Shown here piece by piece: positions 47,530 to 56,573 of a DNA stretch of 64,000 bases (position 1 is its first letter; each line of letters opens with the position of its first letter). The notes beneath the pieces are model-generated. The model had not been told where the DNA came from. It saw nothing but the letters and a program-made list of their open reading frames with translations, and did no database searches. The position numbers were made by a program, and so were the translations under genes. Source of the DNA: Billgrantia tianxiuensis (GTDB lineage: Bacteria; Pseudomonadota; Gammaproteobacteria; Pseudomonadales; Halomonadaceae); contig NZ_CP035042.1 of NCBI RefSeq assembly GCF_009834345.1, positions 4,712,001-4,776,000 on the forward strand, in the 5' to 3' direction.

Positions 47530-48393
47530 ATGAATCAGACACCGCAGGATTTCAACGAGCTGGAGGCACGCGTCACGGAGGAGTACGCCTCCCTGAGTCG
47601 ACGTCTGCAGCAGACGGCTCGCTTCTTGCTCGACCACCCTCAGGAGGTGGCCTTCGCCACCGTCGCCAGGCTGGCCGAGCAGGCGGGCGTCACGCCCTCC
47701 ACCCTGATCCGTTTCGCCAATTCGTTCGGCTTCAAAGGCTTCTCGGAGATGCAGCAGCTGTTCCGCTCACGCCTGGTGGACGAGCTGCCCAACTACACCG
47801 AGCGCATTCGCGCCGTTCGCAGCGCCACGGGAGAGACACCCGACAGCACTCAACTGCTGTGGGAATTCGCCGAGGCCAACCGTGACGTGCTCGACCAGTT
47901 GCCGGCGCGTATCGACCCGCAGAACCTGGAGCGCGCCCTCGATCTGCTCGAGCGGGCCGAGATCGTGCATGTGCTTGGCACTCGCCGCAGCTTCGTGGTG
48001 GCAAGCTATGCCGCCTATGCGTTTCACCACATCGAGAAGCGGGCCTTTTTGATCAACGGCCTCGGCGGCATGCAGGGTGAGCAGGTCAAGGCCATCGGCG
48101 CGCGCGATGCCCTGCTGGTGGTGAGCTTTTCGCCCTACGCCGAAGAGAGCCGACAGGCGGCCAACGAGGCGCGACAGCGCGGCATTCCTCTGGTAGTGAT
48201 CACCGACTCGAGCCTGAGCCCGCTGGCGCGGATTGCCGATGTCGCCCTGATTGTCCACGAGGCCGAGGTGAAGAGTTTCCGCGGGCTGGCGGCCTCCCTG
48301 TGCCTGACCCAGACCCTGGCAATCGCCTTGGGGGTGCGTCAGGAAAAGGCGCGAGACCACGCCGCGGGCGACAGCGACATCGAACGCGCCTGA
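47530..48393 (+). CDS. iolR: RpiR/MurR family transcriptional regulator (IolR-type)
   Basis: Probable repressor of the flanking inositol genes. 287 aa from ATG 47530 (MNQTPQDFNELEARV); an ATG at 47503 adds nine residues. The N-terminal HTH_6 domain has AFATVARLAEQAGVTPSTLIRFANSFGFKGFSEMQ. The C-terminal SIS sugar-binding domain (about 130-260) has IVHVLGTRRSFVVASYAAYAF and LVVSFSPYAEESRQAANEAR. It heads iolR-iolG-iolB and is divergent from the inositol operon. Confidence 0.9.
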   Translation: MNQTPQDFNELEARVTEEYASLSRRLQQTARFLLDHPQEVAFATVARLAEQAGVTPSTLIRFANSFGFKGFSEMQQLFRSRLVDELPNYTERIRAVRSATGETPDSTQLLWEFAEANRDVLDQLPARIDPQNLERALDLLERAEIVHVLGTRRSFVVASYAAYAFHHIEKRAFLINGLGGMQGEQVKAIGARDALLVVSFSPYAEESRQAANEARQRGIPLVVITDSSLSPLARIADVALIVHEAEVKSFRGLAASLCLTQTLAIALGVRQEKARDHAAGDSDIERA

Positions 48394-48435
48394 ACGGCAT
48401 CGCGGCCATAGCCGAACGAGAGAGAGGAACCCGTC

Positions 48436-49431
48436 ATGAAGCTTGCCCTGATCGGCGCCGGACGCATTGGCAAGGTCCATGCCCAGGCCATCGACCGGCA
48501 CCCCGATGTGACGCTCGCCGCCGTGGCCGATTACCACCGCGAGGCCGCCGAGGCGTTGGCCTCGACCTACGGCTGCCGTGTGCTGAGCGCAGACGCGGTA
48601 TTCGAGACCCCGGATATCGATGCCGTGCTGATCGCCTCCAGCACACCTACCCATGCCGACTACCTGGAGCGCGCGGCGCGTGCCGGCAAGGCGATACTCT
48701 GCGAAAAGCCCATCGCCCTCGACCTGGCGCGCACCCGCGAAGCGCTCCAGGTGCTGCAGGCGCATCCGGTTACCTGCGCCCTGGGCTTCAACCGTCGGCA
48801 CGATCCGCAATTCGCCGCCCTGAAGCGGGCGGTGAGAGAGGGTCGGATCGGCAATCTCGAGACGCTGACCATCACCAGCCGCGATCCCGCGCCGCCCCCC
48901 GCGGAGTACATCGGCGCTTCGGGCGGGCTGTTCCGCGACATGATGATCCATGACTTCGACATGGCTCGCTGGCTGCTCGACGAACCGATCGCCTACGTCC
49001 ACGCCGAGGGCAGCTGCCTGATCGACCCCGCCATCGGCGAGGCCGGCGACATCGACACCGCCATGGTCACCCTGACCACCAGCAGTGGCCGCCTCTGCCA
49101 TATCGTCAACTCGCGCCGCGCCTGCTACGGCTACGACCAGCGCATCGAGGCTTTCGGCAGTGCCGGCATGCTACAGGCCCAGAACGAGAGCGAGACACGG
49201 CTGCGCTTTACCGGCGAAGCCGGCCAGGTGGAAGAGAAGCCCAAGTGGTTCTTCCTGGAGCGCTATGCCGAAGCCTACCGCCGAGAAATTGATGACTTCG
49301 TGTATGCCTGGCGGGAGCGGCGCGCCCCGCTGGCCGGCGCCCGGGATGGCCTCGAGGCGCTGCGCCTGGCCGAGGCCGCGGAACGCTCACTGCGCGAGGG
49401 GCGTCGTATCGCGCTGGATACTATTCGCTGA
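48436..49431 (+). CDS. iolG: inositol 2-dehydrogenase
   Basis: First step of inositol catabolism: NAD-dependent oxidation of myo-inositol to 2-keto-myo-inositol. 331 aa after a strong GAGAGAGGAACC site. Rossmann motif LALIGAGRIGKVHAQAI; catalytic region ILCEKPIALDLA. GFNRRHDPQFAALKRAVREGRIG and SGGLFRDMMIHDFDMARWLL (His/Asp pair) match IolG of proteobacteria. Between iolR and iolB. Confidence 0.94.
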   Translation: MKLALIGAGRIGKVHAQAIDRHPDVTLAAVADYHREAAEALASTYGCRVLSADAVFETPDIDAVLIASSTPTHADYLERAARAGKAILCEKPIALDLARTREALQVLQAHPVTCALGFNRRHDPQFAALKRAVREGRIGNLETLTITSRDPAPPPAEYIGASGGLFRDMMIHDFDMARWLLDEPIAYVHAEGSCLIDPAIGEAGDIDTAMVTLTTSSGRLCHIVNSRRACYGYDQRIEAFGSAGMLQAQNESETRLRFTGEAGQVEEKPKWFFLERYAEAYRREIDDFVYAWRERRAPLAGARDGLEALRLAEAAERSLREGRRIALDTIR

Positions 49432-49448
49432 TACCGAGAGGAGGGATC

Positions 49449-50251
49449 ATGGCAATGCTACTGGTACGCCCACAGCCGCCCGATGCACAGGGCACCGTGC
49501 TGGAGGTCACGCCCGAGTCCGCCGGCTGGGAGTACGTCGGCTTTCGTGTGCACCGGCTCGCCCCGGGGCAGCGAATCGAGGCCAGCACCGAAGACCGCGA
49601 GCACTGCCTGGTACTGCTCTCCGGCCGCGCCACCGTCAGCAGCGGCGAGCACCGCTGGAGAACATCGGCGAACGCATGTCGATCTTCGAGAAGATGCCGC
49701 CCCATGCCATTTATCTGCCTGATGGGGTGAGCTACAGCGTCGAGGCCGTCACCGACCTCGAACTGGCGGTTTGCAGCGCGCCCGGCCATGGCAACCATGA
49801 GCCACGCCTGATCGCCCCCGAACGGATCAAGCGCAGCACGCGCGGCAGCGGCACCAACACGCGCCACATCCAGGACATCCTCCCGGAAACCGAGCCGGCG
49901 GACAGTCTGCTGGTGGTAGAGGTCTACACTCCCGCCGGTAACTGGTCCAGCTACCCGCCGCACAAGCACGACGAGGATAATCTGCCGGACGAGTCATACC
50001 TGGAGGAGACCTACTACCATCGTATCGATCCCCCTCAGGGCTTTGCCTTTCAGCGCGTTTATACCGACGACCGAAGCCTGGACGAAACCATGGCGGTGGA
50101 GGATGGCTGCTGCGTCATGGTGCCGTGTGGCTACCATCCCGTGGGTGCCCCTCACGGCTACGAGCTCTATTACCTGAACGTGATGGCGGGCCCCAAGCGC
50201 GAATGGAGATTCCAGAACGACCCGGCCCATGAATGGATCGCCAAGCAATGA
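49449..50251 (+). pseudogene. iolB: 5-deoxy-glucuronate isomerase (one frameshift as read)
   Basis: Fourth step of inositol catabolism: 5-deoxy-glucuronate to 5-dehydro-2-deoxygluconate. Start ATG 49449 after GAGAGGAGGGATC. The first frame gives VTPESAGWEYVGFRVHRLAPGQ...LSGRATVSSGEHRW up to about 49658; the rest (ENIGERMSIFEKMPPHAIYLPDG...) continues one base out of frame to 50251. It includes SYPPHKHDEDNLP (metal ligands) and PCGYHPVGAPHGYELYYLNVMAG. Adding one base in the CTGGAGAAC segment restores a full protein of about 268 aa. Sequencing error is the likeliest cause. Confidence 0.9.
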
Positions 50252-50297
50252 GCCGGTAGCCGTTCCATCAGCGATGCTTGGCCATGGCGTCTCTTCA

Positions 50298-50319
50298 CCC
50301 CGCTTCAGCGGGGATTTTT
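50298..50319 (+). terminator. intrinsic terminator after iolB
   Basis: Stem CCCCGC/GCGGGG with TTCA loop followed by ATTTTTG, about 46 bp past the iolB stop. Confidence 0.85.
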
Positions 50320-50345
50320 GTCGCCGCATTTTGATTTGGACAACA

Positions 50346-50375
50346 GAAAACCGGAGCGCCGAGGCGCTCCGGTTT
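50346..50375 (-). terminator. intrinsic terminator after gap
   Basis: Stem ACCGGAGCGCC/GGCGCTCCGGT followed on the minus strand by TTTCTG, 30 bp past the gap stop. Confidence 0.82.
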
Positions 50376-50404
50376 CCCTACTACCGACAGAGGTTTCGCT
50401 CACC

Positions 50405-51427
50405 TCACGCCACTTCACGCTTGGCGTCACTCGCGGCCTGCATGGCAAGCGCGGTGTCGAGCATGCGGTTGGAAAAGCCCCATTCGTTGTCGTACCAGGC
50501 CATCACCTTGACCAGGCGGCCGTTCACACGGGTGTGATTGGCGTCGAAGGTCGAGGAGTTGGGATCGTGATTGAAGTCGATCGACACCAGCGGCTGGGCA
50601 TTGACGGAGAGCACCGGGGAGGCTTCCGCCGCCTTGGCGACGATGGCGTTGATCTCCTCCTTGGTGGTATCGCGCCCAGCGGTGAAGACCAGGTCCACCA
50701 GCGAGACGTTGATTACCGGCACGCGTACCGCCAGGCCGTCGAACTTGCCCTTCAGCTCCGGCAGCACCAGCCCCACCGCGGCGGCGGCACCGGTCTTGGT
50801 CGGAATCATGGAGTGCGTGGCGCTACGTGCCCGATAGGGGTCGCTGTGATAGACGTCGGACAGATTCTGGTCGTTGGTGTAGGCGTGCACCGTGGTCATC
50901 AAGCCATTCTCGATGCCCACCGTGTCGTTGAGCGCCTTGGCCACCGGCGCCAGGCAGTTGGTGGTGCAGGAGGCGTTGGAGACCACCTTGTGCTCGGGCC
51001 CCAGCACATGCTCGTTGACACCATAGACCACGGTGGCATCGGCATCCGGGCTAGGCGCGGAGATCAATACACGCTTGGCACCGGCCTCGAGGTGCTTGGC
51101 GGCGGCATCGCGTTTGGTGAACAGCCCGGTGCACTCCATGACCAGATCGACGCCCAGCGTCTTCCACGGCAGTGCGGCCGGGTCGCGCTGGGAGAAGATG
51201 GCGATGCGGTCGCCATCCACGCTCAGGCTCTCCTCGTCGTGCTCCACCTTGAAGGGAAAGTGGCCATGCACGGTGTCGTGGCGCAGCAAGTGGGCGTTGA
51301 GCGCCGGGTCGCCCAGGTCGTTGATGGCGACGACCTGGACCTGCTTGCGGTAGCCATTCTCGTACAGGGCACGCAGCACGTTGCGGCCGATGCGGCCGAA
51401 TCCGTTGATGGCAATCTTGAGCGTCAT
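50405..51427 (-). CDS. gap: type I glyceraldehyde-3-phosphate dehydrogenase
   Basis: NAD-dependent step of lower glycolysis. 340 aa from ATG 51427 after GGAGGAACGAACC. N-terminal [23 protein letters not shown], catalytic Cys in [25 protein letters not shown], and [15 protein letters not shown]. The N-terminal [20 protein letters not shown] part matches the pseudomonad Gap. Erythrose-4-phosphate dehydrogenase (Epd) was considered; HAYTNDQN and SKTG-type segments favour Gap. Divergent from pyk with HexR-like sites between. Confidence 0.93.
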   Translation of the reverse strand: MTLKIAINGFGRIGRNVLRALYENGYRKQVQVVAINDLGDPALNAHLLRHDTVHGHFPFKVEHDEESLSVDGDRIAIFSQRDPAALPWKTLGVDLVMECTGLFTKRDAAAKHLEAGAKRVLISAPSPDADATVVYGVNEHVLGPEHKVVSNASCTTNCLAPVAKALNDTVGIENGLMTTVHAYTNDQNLSDVYHSDPYRARSATHSMIPTKTGAAAAVGLVLPELKGKFDGLAVRVPVINVSLVDLVFTAGRDTTKEEINAIVAKAAEASPVLSVNAQPLVSIDFNHDPNSSTFDANHTRVNGRLVKVMAWYDNEWGFSNRMLDTALAMQAASDAKREVA

Positions 51428-51570
51428 GGTTCGTTCCTCCGTAAGTGTTCTGTCGGTATGGAGTCGAGCCGATTGGCGGAGGTCGTGCTCACTGGATGGA
51501 ATACGCGCAGGCCCACGGCTCATGGCAATACCCACAATGTGGCGCAGGAAAGCGACAGACTCAAGCGTTT

Positions 51571-51585
51571 TTTAGTAACTTTACA
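51571..51585 (-). promoter_or_regulatory. HexR-like site near the gap promoter
   Basis: On the minus strand TGTAAAGTTACTAAA, 12 of 15 matches to the HexR consensus TGTARTWWWAYTACA; 144 bp upstream of the gap start. Confidence 0.4.
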
Positions 51586-51706
51586 ACATAAGCGACTTGA
51601 TGAATCGATCCAGCTAGATCTACCCCTGTCCCGACGGCGCTTTGCTGCTTCGCAAAATAATCAAGCCTGACGAGAGATGGAGCGAGCATCTTCCACCTAA
51701 GAGGTA

Positions 51707-51721
51707 TGTAGTAAACTTACC
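51707..51721 (+). promoter_or_regulatory. HexR-like site 1 upstream of pyk
   Basis: TGTAGTAAACTTACC, 13 of 15 matches to TGTARTWWWAYTACA, 59 bp before the pyk start. Confidence 0.5.
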
Positions 51722-51737
51722 GCAAAACCGATATTGT

Positions 51738-51752
51738 TGTAGTCTAACGACA
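51738..51752 (+). promoter_or_regulatory. HexR-like site 2 upstream of pyk
   Basis: TGTAGTCTAACGACA, 13 of 15 matches to the HexR consensus, 28 bp before the pyk start and 31 bp after site 1 (about three helical turns), suggesting co-operative binding. Confidence 0.5.
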
Positions 51753-51779
51753 TCCCCTTCCTTCAGGAGGCGCTCAGAC

Positions 51780-53246
51780 ATGCCGAAGCCACCGCCACAC
51801 ACCCCCATCCGCCGCACCAAGATCGTCGCCACCCTGGGGCCGGCCAGCGATCGCGAGGGCGTGCTGGAGGCGATGATCCGCACCGGCGTCGACGTGGTGC
51901 GCCTCAACTTCTCCCACGGCAGCGCCGCCGACCACCGCCGCCGACTGATCGCCGTGCGCCAGATCGCCGACCGCCTGGGACGCAGCGTCGCCGCCCTGGG
52001 CGACCTGCAGGGGCCCAAGATCCGCATTGCCCGTTTCCAGGACGGCGCCGTGGTGCTCGAGGAGGGCCAGCCCTTCGTGCTCGACATGGCACTCGCCAGC
52101 GACGCCGGCGACGCCACCCGCGTCGGCTGCGACTACAAGCAGCTGATCGACGATGTCGCCCCCGGCGATCGCCTGCTGCTCGACGACGGCCGCCTGGTGC
52201 TCGTGGTGGAGCGCGTCGCGGGCGAACAGGTCCACACCACCGTGGTCACCGGCGGCAAGCTCTCCAACAACAAGGGCATCAACAAGCAGGGCGGCGGACT
52301 CTCGGCCCCGGCGCTCACCGACAAGGACAAGGCCGACCTCGCAACCGCCATCGAGATCGGCGTGGATTATCTGGCCGTCTCCTTCCCGCGCTCGGCCGAG
52401 GACATGCACGAGGCGCGCCGCCTGCTGGGCGAGGCGGGCAAGGAGATCGGCCTGGTCGCCAAGCTCGAGCGCGCCGAGGCGGTGGCCGACGACGCCACCC
52501 TGAACGGCATCATCGAGGCCTCCGAGGCGGTGATGGTGGCGCGCGGCGATCTCGGTGTGGAAATCGGCGACGAGAAGCTGATCGGCATGCAAAAGCGCAT
52601 CATCAAGCGCGCCCGCACGCTCAACCGCGCGGTGATCACCGCGACCCAGATGATGGAGTCGATGATTACCTCGCCGCTGCCCACCCGCGCCGAGGTGTTC
52701 GACGTCGCCAACGCCGTGCTCGACGGCACCGACGCGGTGATGCTCTCGGCCGAGACCGCCGCCGGCGACTACCCGGTGGAGACGCTGGAAGCGATGCGCC
52801 GGGTGTGCCTCGGCGCCGAGCGCGAGCGCATCGCCCAGGAGTCGGGCCACCGCATCCACGAGGGCTTCTCGCGCATCGACGAGACCATTGCGCTGTCGGC
52901 CATGTATGCCGCCAACCACCTCACCGGGGTGGCCGCCATCGCCTGCATGACCTCCACCGGCTACACCCCGCTGATCGCCTCGCGCATCCGCTCGGGGCTG
53001 CCCATCGTCGGGCTGGCCCACAGCCCCATCGCCCAGCGGCGCATGGCGCTCTACCGCGGGGTGGTCTCGCTGCCGTTCGACACCACGGCGATGGCCGCCA
53101 GCGAGCTCAACGACCGGGCGCTGGCGCTGTTGGTGGAACAGGGGATTGCCGAACCGGGGGATCATGTCATCCTGACCCGGGGCGACCACATGAACGCCCA
53201 CGGTGGAACCAATACCCTGAAGATACTCGAGGTAGGCCAGCCATGA
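51780..53246 (+). CDS. pyk: pyruvate kinase
   Basis: Final glycolytic step, phosphoenolpyruvate to pyruvate with ATP. 488 aa from ATG 51780 after CAGGAGGCGC; in-frame codons upstream lack family similarity. Motifs: [66 protein letters not shown] and [10 protein letters not shown], then the C-terminal regulatory domain. The stop overlaps mgsA by 4 bp. Confidence 0.96.
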   Translation: MPKPPPHTPIRRTKIVATLGPASDREGVLEAMIRTGVDVVRLNFSHGSAADHRRRLIAVRQIADRLGRSVAALGDLQGPKIRIARFQDGAVVLEEGQPFVLDMALASDAGDATRVGCDYKQLIDDVAPGDRLLLDDGRLVLVVERVAGEQVHTTVVTGGKLSNNKGINKQGGGLSAPALTDKDKADLATAIEIGVDYLAVSFPRSAEDMHEARRLLGEAGKEIGLVAKLERAEAVADDATLNGIIEASEAVMVARGDLGVEIGDEKLIGMQKRIIKRARTLNRAVITATQMMESMITSPLPTRAEVFDVANAVLDGTDAVMLSAETAAGDYPVETLEAMRRVCLGAERERIAQESGHRIHEGFSRIDETIALSAMYAANHLTGVAAIACMTSTGYTPLIASRIRSGLPIVGLAHSPIAQRRMALYRGVVSLPFDTTAMAASELNDRALALLVEQGIAEPGDHVILTRGDHMNAHGGTNTLKILEVGQP

Positions 53247-53722
53247 CCGATAGCCGTCCCCGGCGCAGCGTGCGCCGCACCCTGCCGGCACGCAAGCGCA
53301 TCGCCCTGATCGCCCACGACGGCAAGAAGGCAGAGTTGATGGAGTGGGCCGAGCGCTGGCGCGACACCCTGGCCACGCACCAGCTGGTAGGCACCGGCAC
53401 CACTGCCGGGCGCCTCTCGGCCAGCCTCGGGCTCGAGGTAGAGGGACTGATGAGCGGTCCGCTGGGAGGCGACCAGCAGATCGGTGCGCGCATCACCGAG
53501 CAGCGTCTCGACCTGCTGATCTTCTTCTGGGACCCGTTCGCCCCTCAGCCCCACGATCCCGACGTCAAGGCATTGCTGCGCCTGGCCGCGCTGTGGAACG
53601 TGCCGGTGGCGTGCAATGCCGCCAGTGCCGACTTCCTGATCAGCTCGCCCTGGCTCGACAAGCCCTATGAAATGGCCATACCCGACGCCGACGCCTGGGT
53701 TGCCTCACGCAATCCGGAGTGA
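53243..53722 (+). CDS. mgsA: methylglyoxal synthase
   Basis: Converts dihydroxyacetone phosphate to methylglyoxal and phosphate, a bypass that relieves sugar-phosphate stress. 159 aa; MgsA fold with [28 protein letters not shown], catalytic Asp in [42 protein letters not shown] and [18 protein letters not shown] overlaps the pyk stop (ATGA), so the two are translationally coupled. Confidence 0.96.
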   Translation: MTDSRPRRSVRRTLPARKRIALIAHDGKKAELMEWAERWRDTLATHQLVGTGTTAGRLSASLGLEVEGLMSGPLGGDQQIGARITEQRLDLLIFFWDPFAPQPHDPDVKALLRLAALWNVPVACNAASADFLISSPWLDKPYEMAIPDADAWVASRNPE

Positions 53723-53796
53723 AGCGCAGGCCCGGCAGCGTAACCAGAACAACGCGTGACAGGCGGGCCCAAGCCCGCAAACCGTGCGAGGACACC

Positions 53797-55463
53797 ATGT
53801 TCCAACTTACCCGCAGCGTCACCTGGCAGGCCCTCCAGCGGCTGCACCAAGCCACCGCCAACGACCGTATCAGCGACTACTTCGCCGCCGACCCACAGCG
53901 CTTCGACAAAATGAGTCTGCGCGTCGGCGGGCTGTTCCTCGACTACTCCAAGCACCACGTCTCCGAGGCTGTGCTGGCCAAGCTGCTCGAGCTGGCGGAT
54001 CATTCGGCACTGGTCCAGCGCCGCGCCCAGATGTTCTCTGGCGACATCATCAACGTCACCGAGGACCGCCCGGTACTGCATACCGCCCTGCGCAACCTCG
54101 GCGAGGGGCCGCTGATGGTCGACGGCAAGGACGTGATGCCCGAGATCCAGCGCACCCGCGAGCAGATCAAGCAGTTCTCGGAGGCGGTGCGCAGCGGCGA
54201 ATGGCGCGGCTACAGCGGCGAGCGCATTCGCGATGTGGTCAACATCGGCATCGGCGGCTCGGACCTCGGCCCCAACATGGCCTGCCGTGCGCTGCTCAAG
54301 TATCGCCAGGCCGACTTCAACTTCCACTTCGTCTCCAACGTCGACGGAGCCCATATCCAGAAGGTGCTGTCGCGCCTCGACCCGGCCACCACCCTGTTCA
54401 TCGTCTCGACCAAGACGTTCTCCACCCAGGAGACGCTGCTCAACGCCAAGACCGCGCGACGCTGGTTCCTTGATAATGCCGGTGAGGGCGCCGATGTGGG
54501 CGCTCACTTCGTTGCCGCCTCGACCAACCGCAAGGCGGCCATGGAGTTCGGCATCCGCGAGGAGAACGTGTTCGAGTTCTGGGCCTGGGTCGGCGGGCGC
54601 TATTCGATGTGGTCCTCCATCGGCCTGCCCATCGCGCTCTCGATCGGCTTCGACGGCTTCATGGAGATGCTCGAGGGCGCCTATGCCATGGACCAGCACT
54701 TCATCGAAGCGCCCAACGCACGCAACATGCCGGTGCTGATGGCGCTGATCGGCATCTGGTACATCAACTTCCACGGCGCCGAGACCCACGCCATCGTGCC
54801 CTACGATCAGGCGCTGCATCAGTTACCGGCCTTCCTGCAGCAGCTCGACATGGAGTCCAACGGCAAATCGGTGGATATCTTCGGCCACCCGGTGAACTAC
54901 AAGACCGGGCCCATCGTCTGGGGTCAGACCGGCTCCAACGGCCAGCACGCTTTCTTCCAGTTGCTGCATCAGGGCACCCGCTACGTGCCAATCGACTTCA
55001 TTGCCTCGCTCAAGCCCGAGCCCGGCGTCGAGGAGCACCACTTCGCCCTGCTCACCAACATGCTGGCCCAGGCCAACGCCTTCATGATGGGCAGCCAGGA
55101 GGGCAGCCAGCTCGACCCCTACAGCTGCCCCGGCAACCGCCCCTCTAGCGTGCTGCTACTCGACGAGCTGACACCGCGCAACCTCGGTGCGCTGATCGCG
55201 CTCTACGAGCACAAGGTGTTCGTGCAGGGAGTGATCTGGAACATCAACTCCTTCGATCAGTGGGGAGTCCAGTTGGGCAAGCGCATCGCCGGCGAGATCA
55301 GCGAGCGCATCGACGAGCGCAGCCAGGAGTTCGATGCCTCCACCCAGGGCCTGCTGGCGCTGGTACGCGAGCACTTCCGCCCCACCCCGAGGCAGAAGAG
55401 CCCACCAAGGCCGGCAAAGCGGAAAACAAAGCGGAAAGGAAGACGGCCAAGGCCCGGCGCTGA
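53797..55463 (+). CDS. pgi: glucose-6-phosphate isomerase (C-terminal frameshift as read)
   Basis: Interconverts glucose 6-phosphate and fructose 6-phosphate. The start is ATG 53797 (MFQLTRSVTWQALQRLHQAT); the frame extends upstream to 53719 without homology. Motifs DVVNIGIGGSDLGPNMA, FVSNVDGAHIQKVL, STKTFSTQETL, WAWVGGRYSMWSSIGLPIALSIG, GAETHAIVPYDQALHQLPAFLQQLDMESNGK and NINSFDQWGVQLGK are all intact. At CCCC 55385-55388 the frame shifts. As read it runs on to 55785 in a Pro/Arg-rich tail that overlaps crcB. One extra C gives PEAEEPTKAGKAENKAERKT and a stop at 55463 (about 555 aa, the normal size). Confidence 0.93.
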
Positions 55464-55512
55464 CAGCCAGAGAAAAAGGGAGGTAGCGCAGCCGGGAGCA
55501 GGCGTGGGCCCG

Positions 55513-55905
55513 TTAGCCGTGGCGGGCCCGCACGAAGCGATCACCCCACCAGGCCGCTGCCAGCCACAGCGGCACGCTGAGCACGACGTAGAGCAGTGCC
55601 AGGCCAGGGCGGCCGAGCTCGAGCAGGTGCAGCGTTTCCAGACCGAACAGCGAGAAGGTGGTGAAACCGCCACAGAAGCCGGCCACCAGGAACGGCTGCC
55701 AGCGCGCTATCCGCCCCCAGTTACGATGGGCGGCATGGGCAGCAAAGGCCGCGATCAGCCACGAACCGAGCAGGTTCACGGCTAGCGTGCCCCAGGGAAA
55801 GGCGGGGCCCAGGGCCGCCAGCGAACCCAGCGACACCAGCCAGCGCAGCACGCTGCCCAGCGCACTGCCGACGCCAACCGCCACATAGCGCTGCCAACCG
55901 ATCAT
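55513..55905 (-). CDS. crcB: fluoride efflux transporter CrcB, second copy
   Basis: Four-helix fluoride channel (Fluc). 130 aa from ATG 55905 (MIGWQRYVAVGVGSALGSVLRWLV) after GGGGGCTGGC. Conserved GSALGSVLRW, FPWGTLAVNLLGSWLIA and GFCGGFTTFSLFGLETLHLL. Its ATG overlaps the stop of the other crcB. Paired copies in tandem suggest a heterodimeric, dual-topology channel. Confidence 0.93.
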   Translation of the reverse strand: MIGWQRYVAVGVGSALGSVLRWLVSLGSLAALGPAFPWGTLAVNLLGSWLIAAFAAHAAHRNWGRIARWQPFLVAGFCGGFTTFSLFGLETLHLLELGRPGLALLYVVLSVPLWLAAAWWGDRFVRARHG

Positions 55906-56288
55906 GCCAGCCCCCTTGCCAGCCACCAGCCCAGCGCCGCCAAGGCCAGTCCGGCGAACAGCGTCGCCGTCACGTTAGCCAGCGCCGCTCGCCAACGCCC
56001 GCTCTGCCACAGGGTCAGGCTCTGCAGGCTCAACGAGGAGACGGTGGTATAACCCCCCAACAGCCCCACCACCAGCAGCGACCAGCCGACCGGCACCCCG
56101 GCCTCGTGCGCCATGCCGTACCAGCCGGCCACCGCGCCGGCCAGCAGCGCACCGCTGAGATTGACCACAAGCGTGCCCCAGGGAAACCCCGTGCCCGCCC
56201 ACCGGGCCAGCAGGTCGGACACCGCCAACCTCGCCATACCGCCCAGTGCGCCCCCCATTGCCACGATCAGCAGCATCCCCATGTTCAC
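55902..56288 (-). CDS. crcB: fluoride efflux transporter CrcB, first copy
   Basis: 128 aa with four hydrophobic helices; GGALGGMARLAVSDLL, FPWGTLVVNLSGALLAG and GLLGGYTTVSSLSLQSLTL are family landmarks. The start is GTG at 56288 behind GGGGGATACGC; ATG at 56282 is an alternative. Translationally coupled to the second copy. A terminator lies 59 bp upstream in the leader. Confidence 0.93.
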   Translation of the reverse strand: MNMGMLLIVAMGGALGGMARLAVSDLLARWAGTGFPWGTLVVNLSGALLAGAVAGWYGMAHEAGVPVGWSLLVVGLLGGYTTVSSLSLQSLTLWQSGRWRAALANVTATLFAGLALAALGWWLARGLA

Positions 56289-56346
56289 GCGTATCCCCCA
56301 GCCCTAGCCGCTCGCCTGCCGATGCTAGCCGAGTCGGCAAGTGCAA

Positions 56347-56378
56347 ACAAAAAAAGAAGCCATCCGGGGGCGGATGGC
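56347..56378 (-). terminator. intrinsic terminator in the crcB leader
   Basis: Stem GCCATCCG/CGGATGGC with a four-base loop followed on the minus strand by TTCTTTTTTTG. No minus-strand gene precedes it, so it sits between an AT-rich promoter-like region (56430-56475) and crcB, with a second hairpin GCGCCCT/AGGGCGC at 56411-56429. Likely regulatory attenuation or the end of a short RNA. Confidence 0.75.
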
Positions 56379-56573
56379 CAAGGGGATGTAGAGCTTCGTT
56401 CAGGGAATCGCGCCCTGGGGAAGGGCGCAGATAAAATATGACACAAATTAATCTTTATGTACAATATCTGCACAACTAAATCGCCTCGATTCGTCCCCCA
56501 GGGCTTAACGCCTTATCATTAGCGAACGAAAGACACACCGTTCCCGCCGACACGCTCGAGATGGAGGTCACGC

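Noticed and set aside
50405..51427. Erythrose-4-phosphate dehydrogenase (epd) instead of gap
   Set aside because: Some C-terminal similarity exists, but the active-site surroundings ([26 protein letters not shown]) follow Gap, and the partner genes are glycolytic.
55464..55785. A 688-aa version of Pgi with a long Pro/Arg-rich tail
   Set aside because: The tail arises from a frame change at CCCC 55385-55388, overlaps crcB antisense, and the alternative frame ends at the normal length with a typical lysine-rich end.
56290..56520. Fluoride riboswitch upstream of crcB
   Set aside because: A leader with a terminator is present, but the conserved aptamer elements (GAUG loop, AAACGC-type linker and the pairing CUCC/UAC end) could not be found, so only the terminator was annotated.
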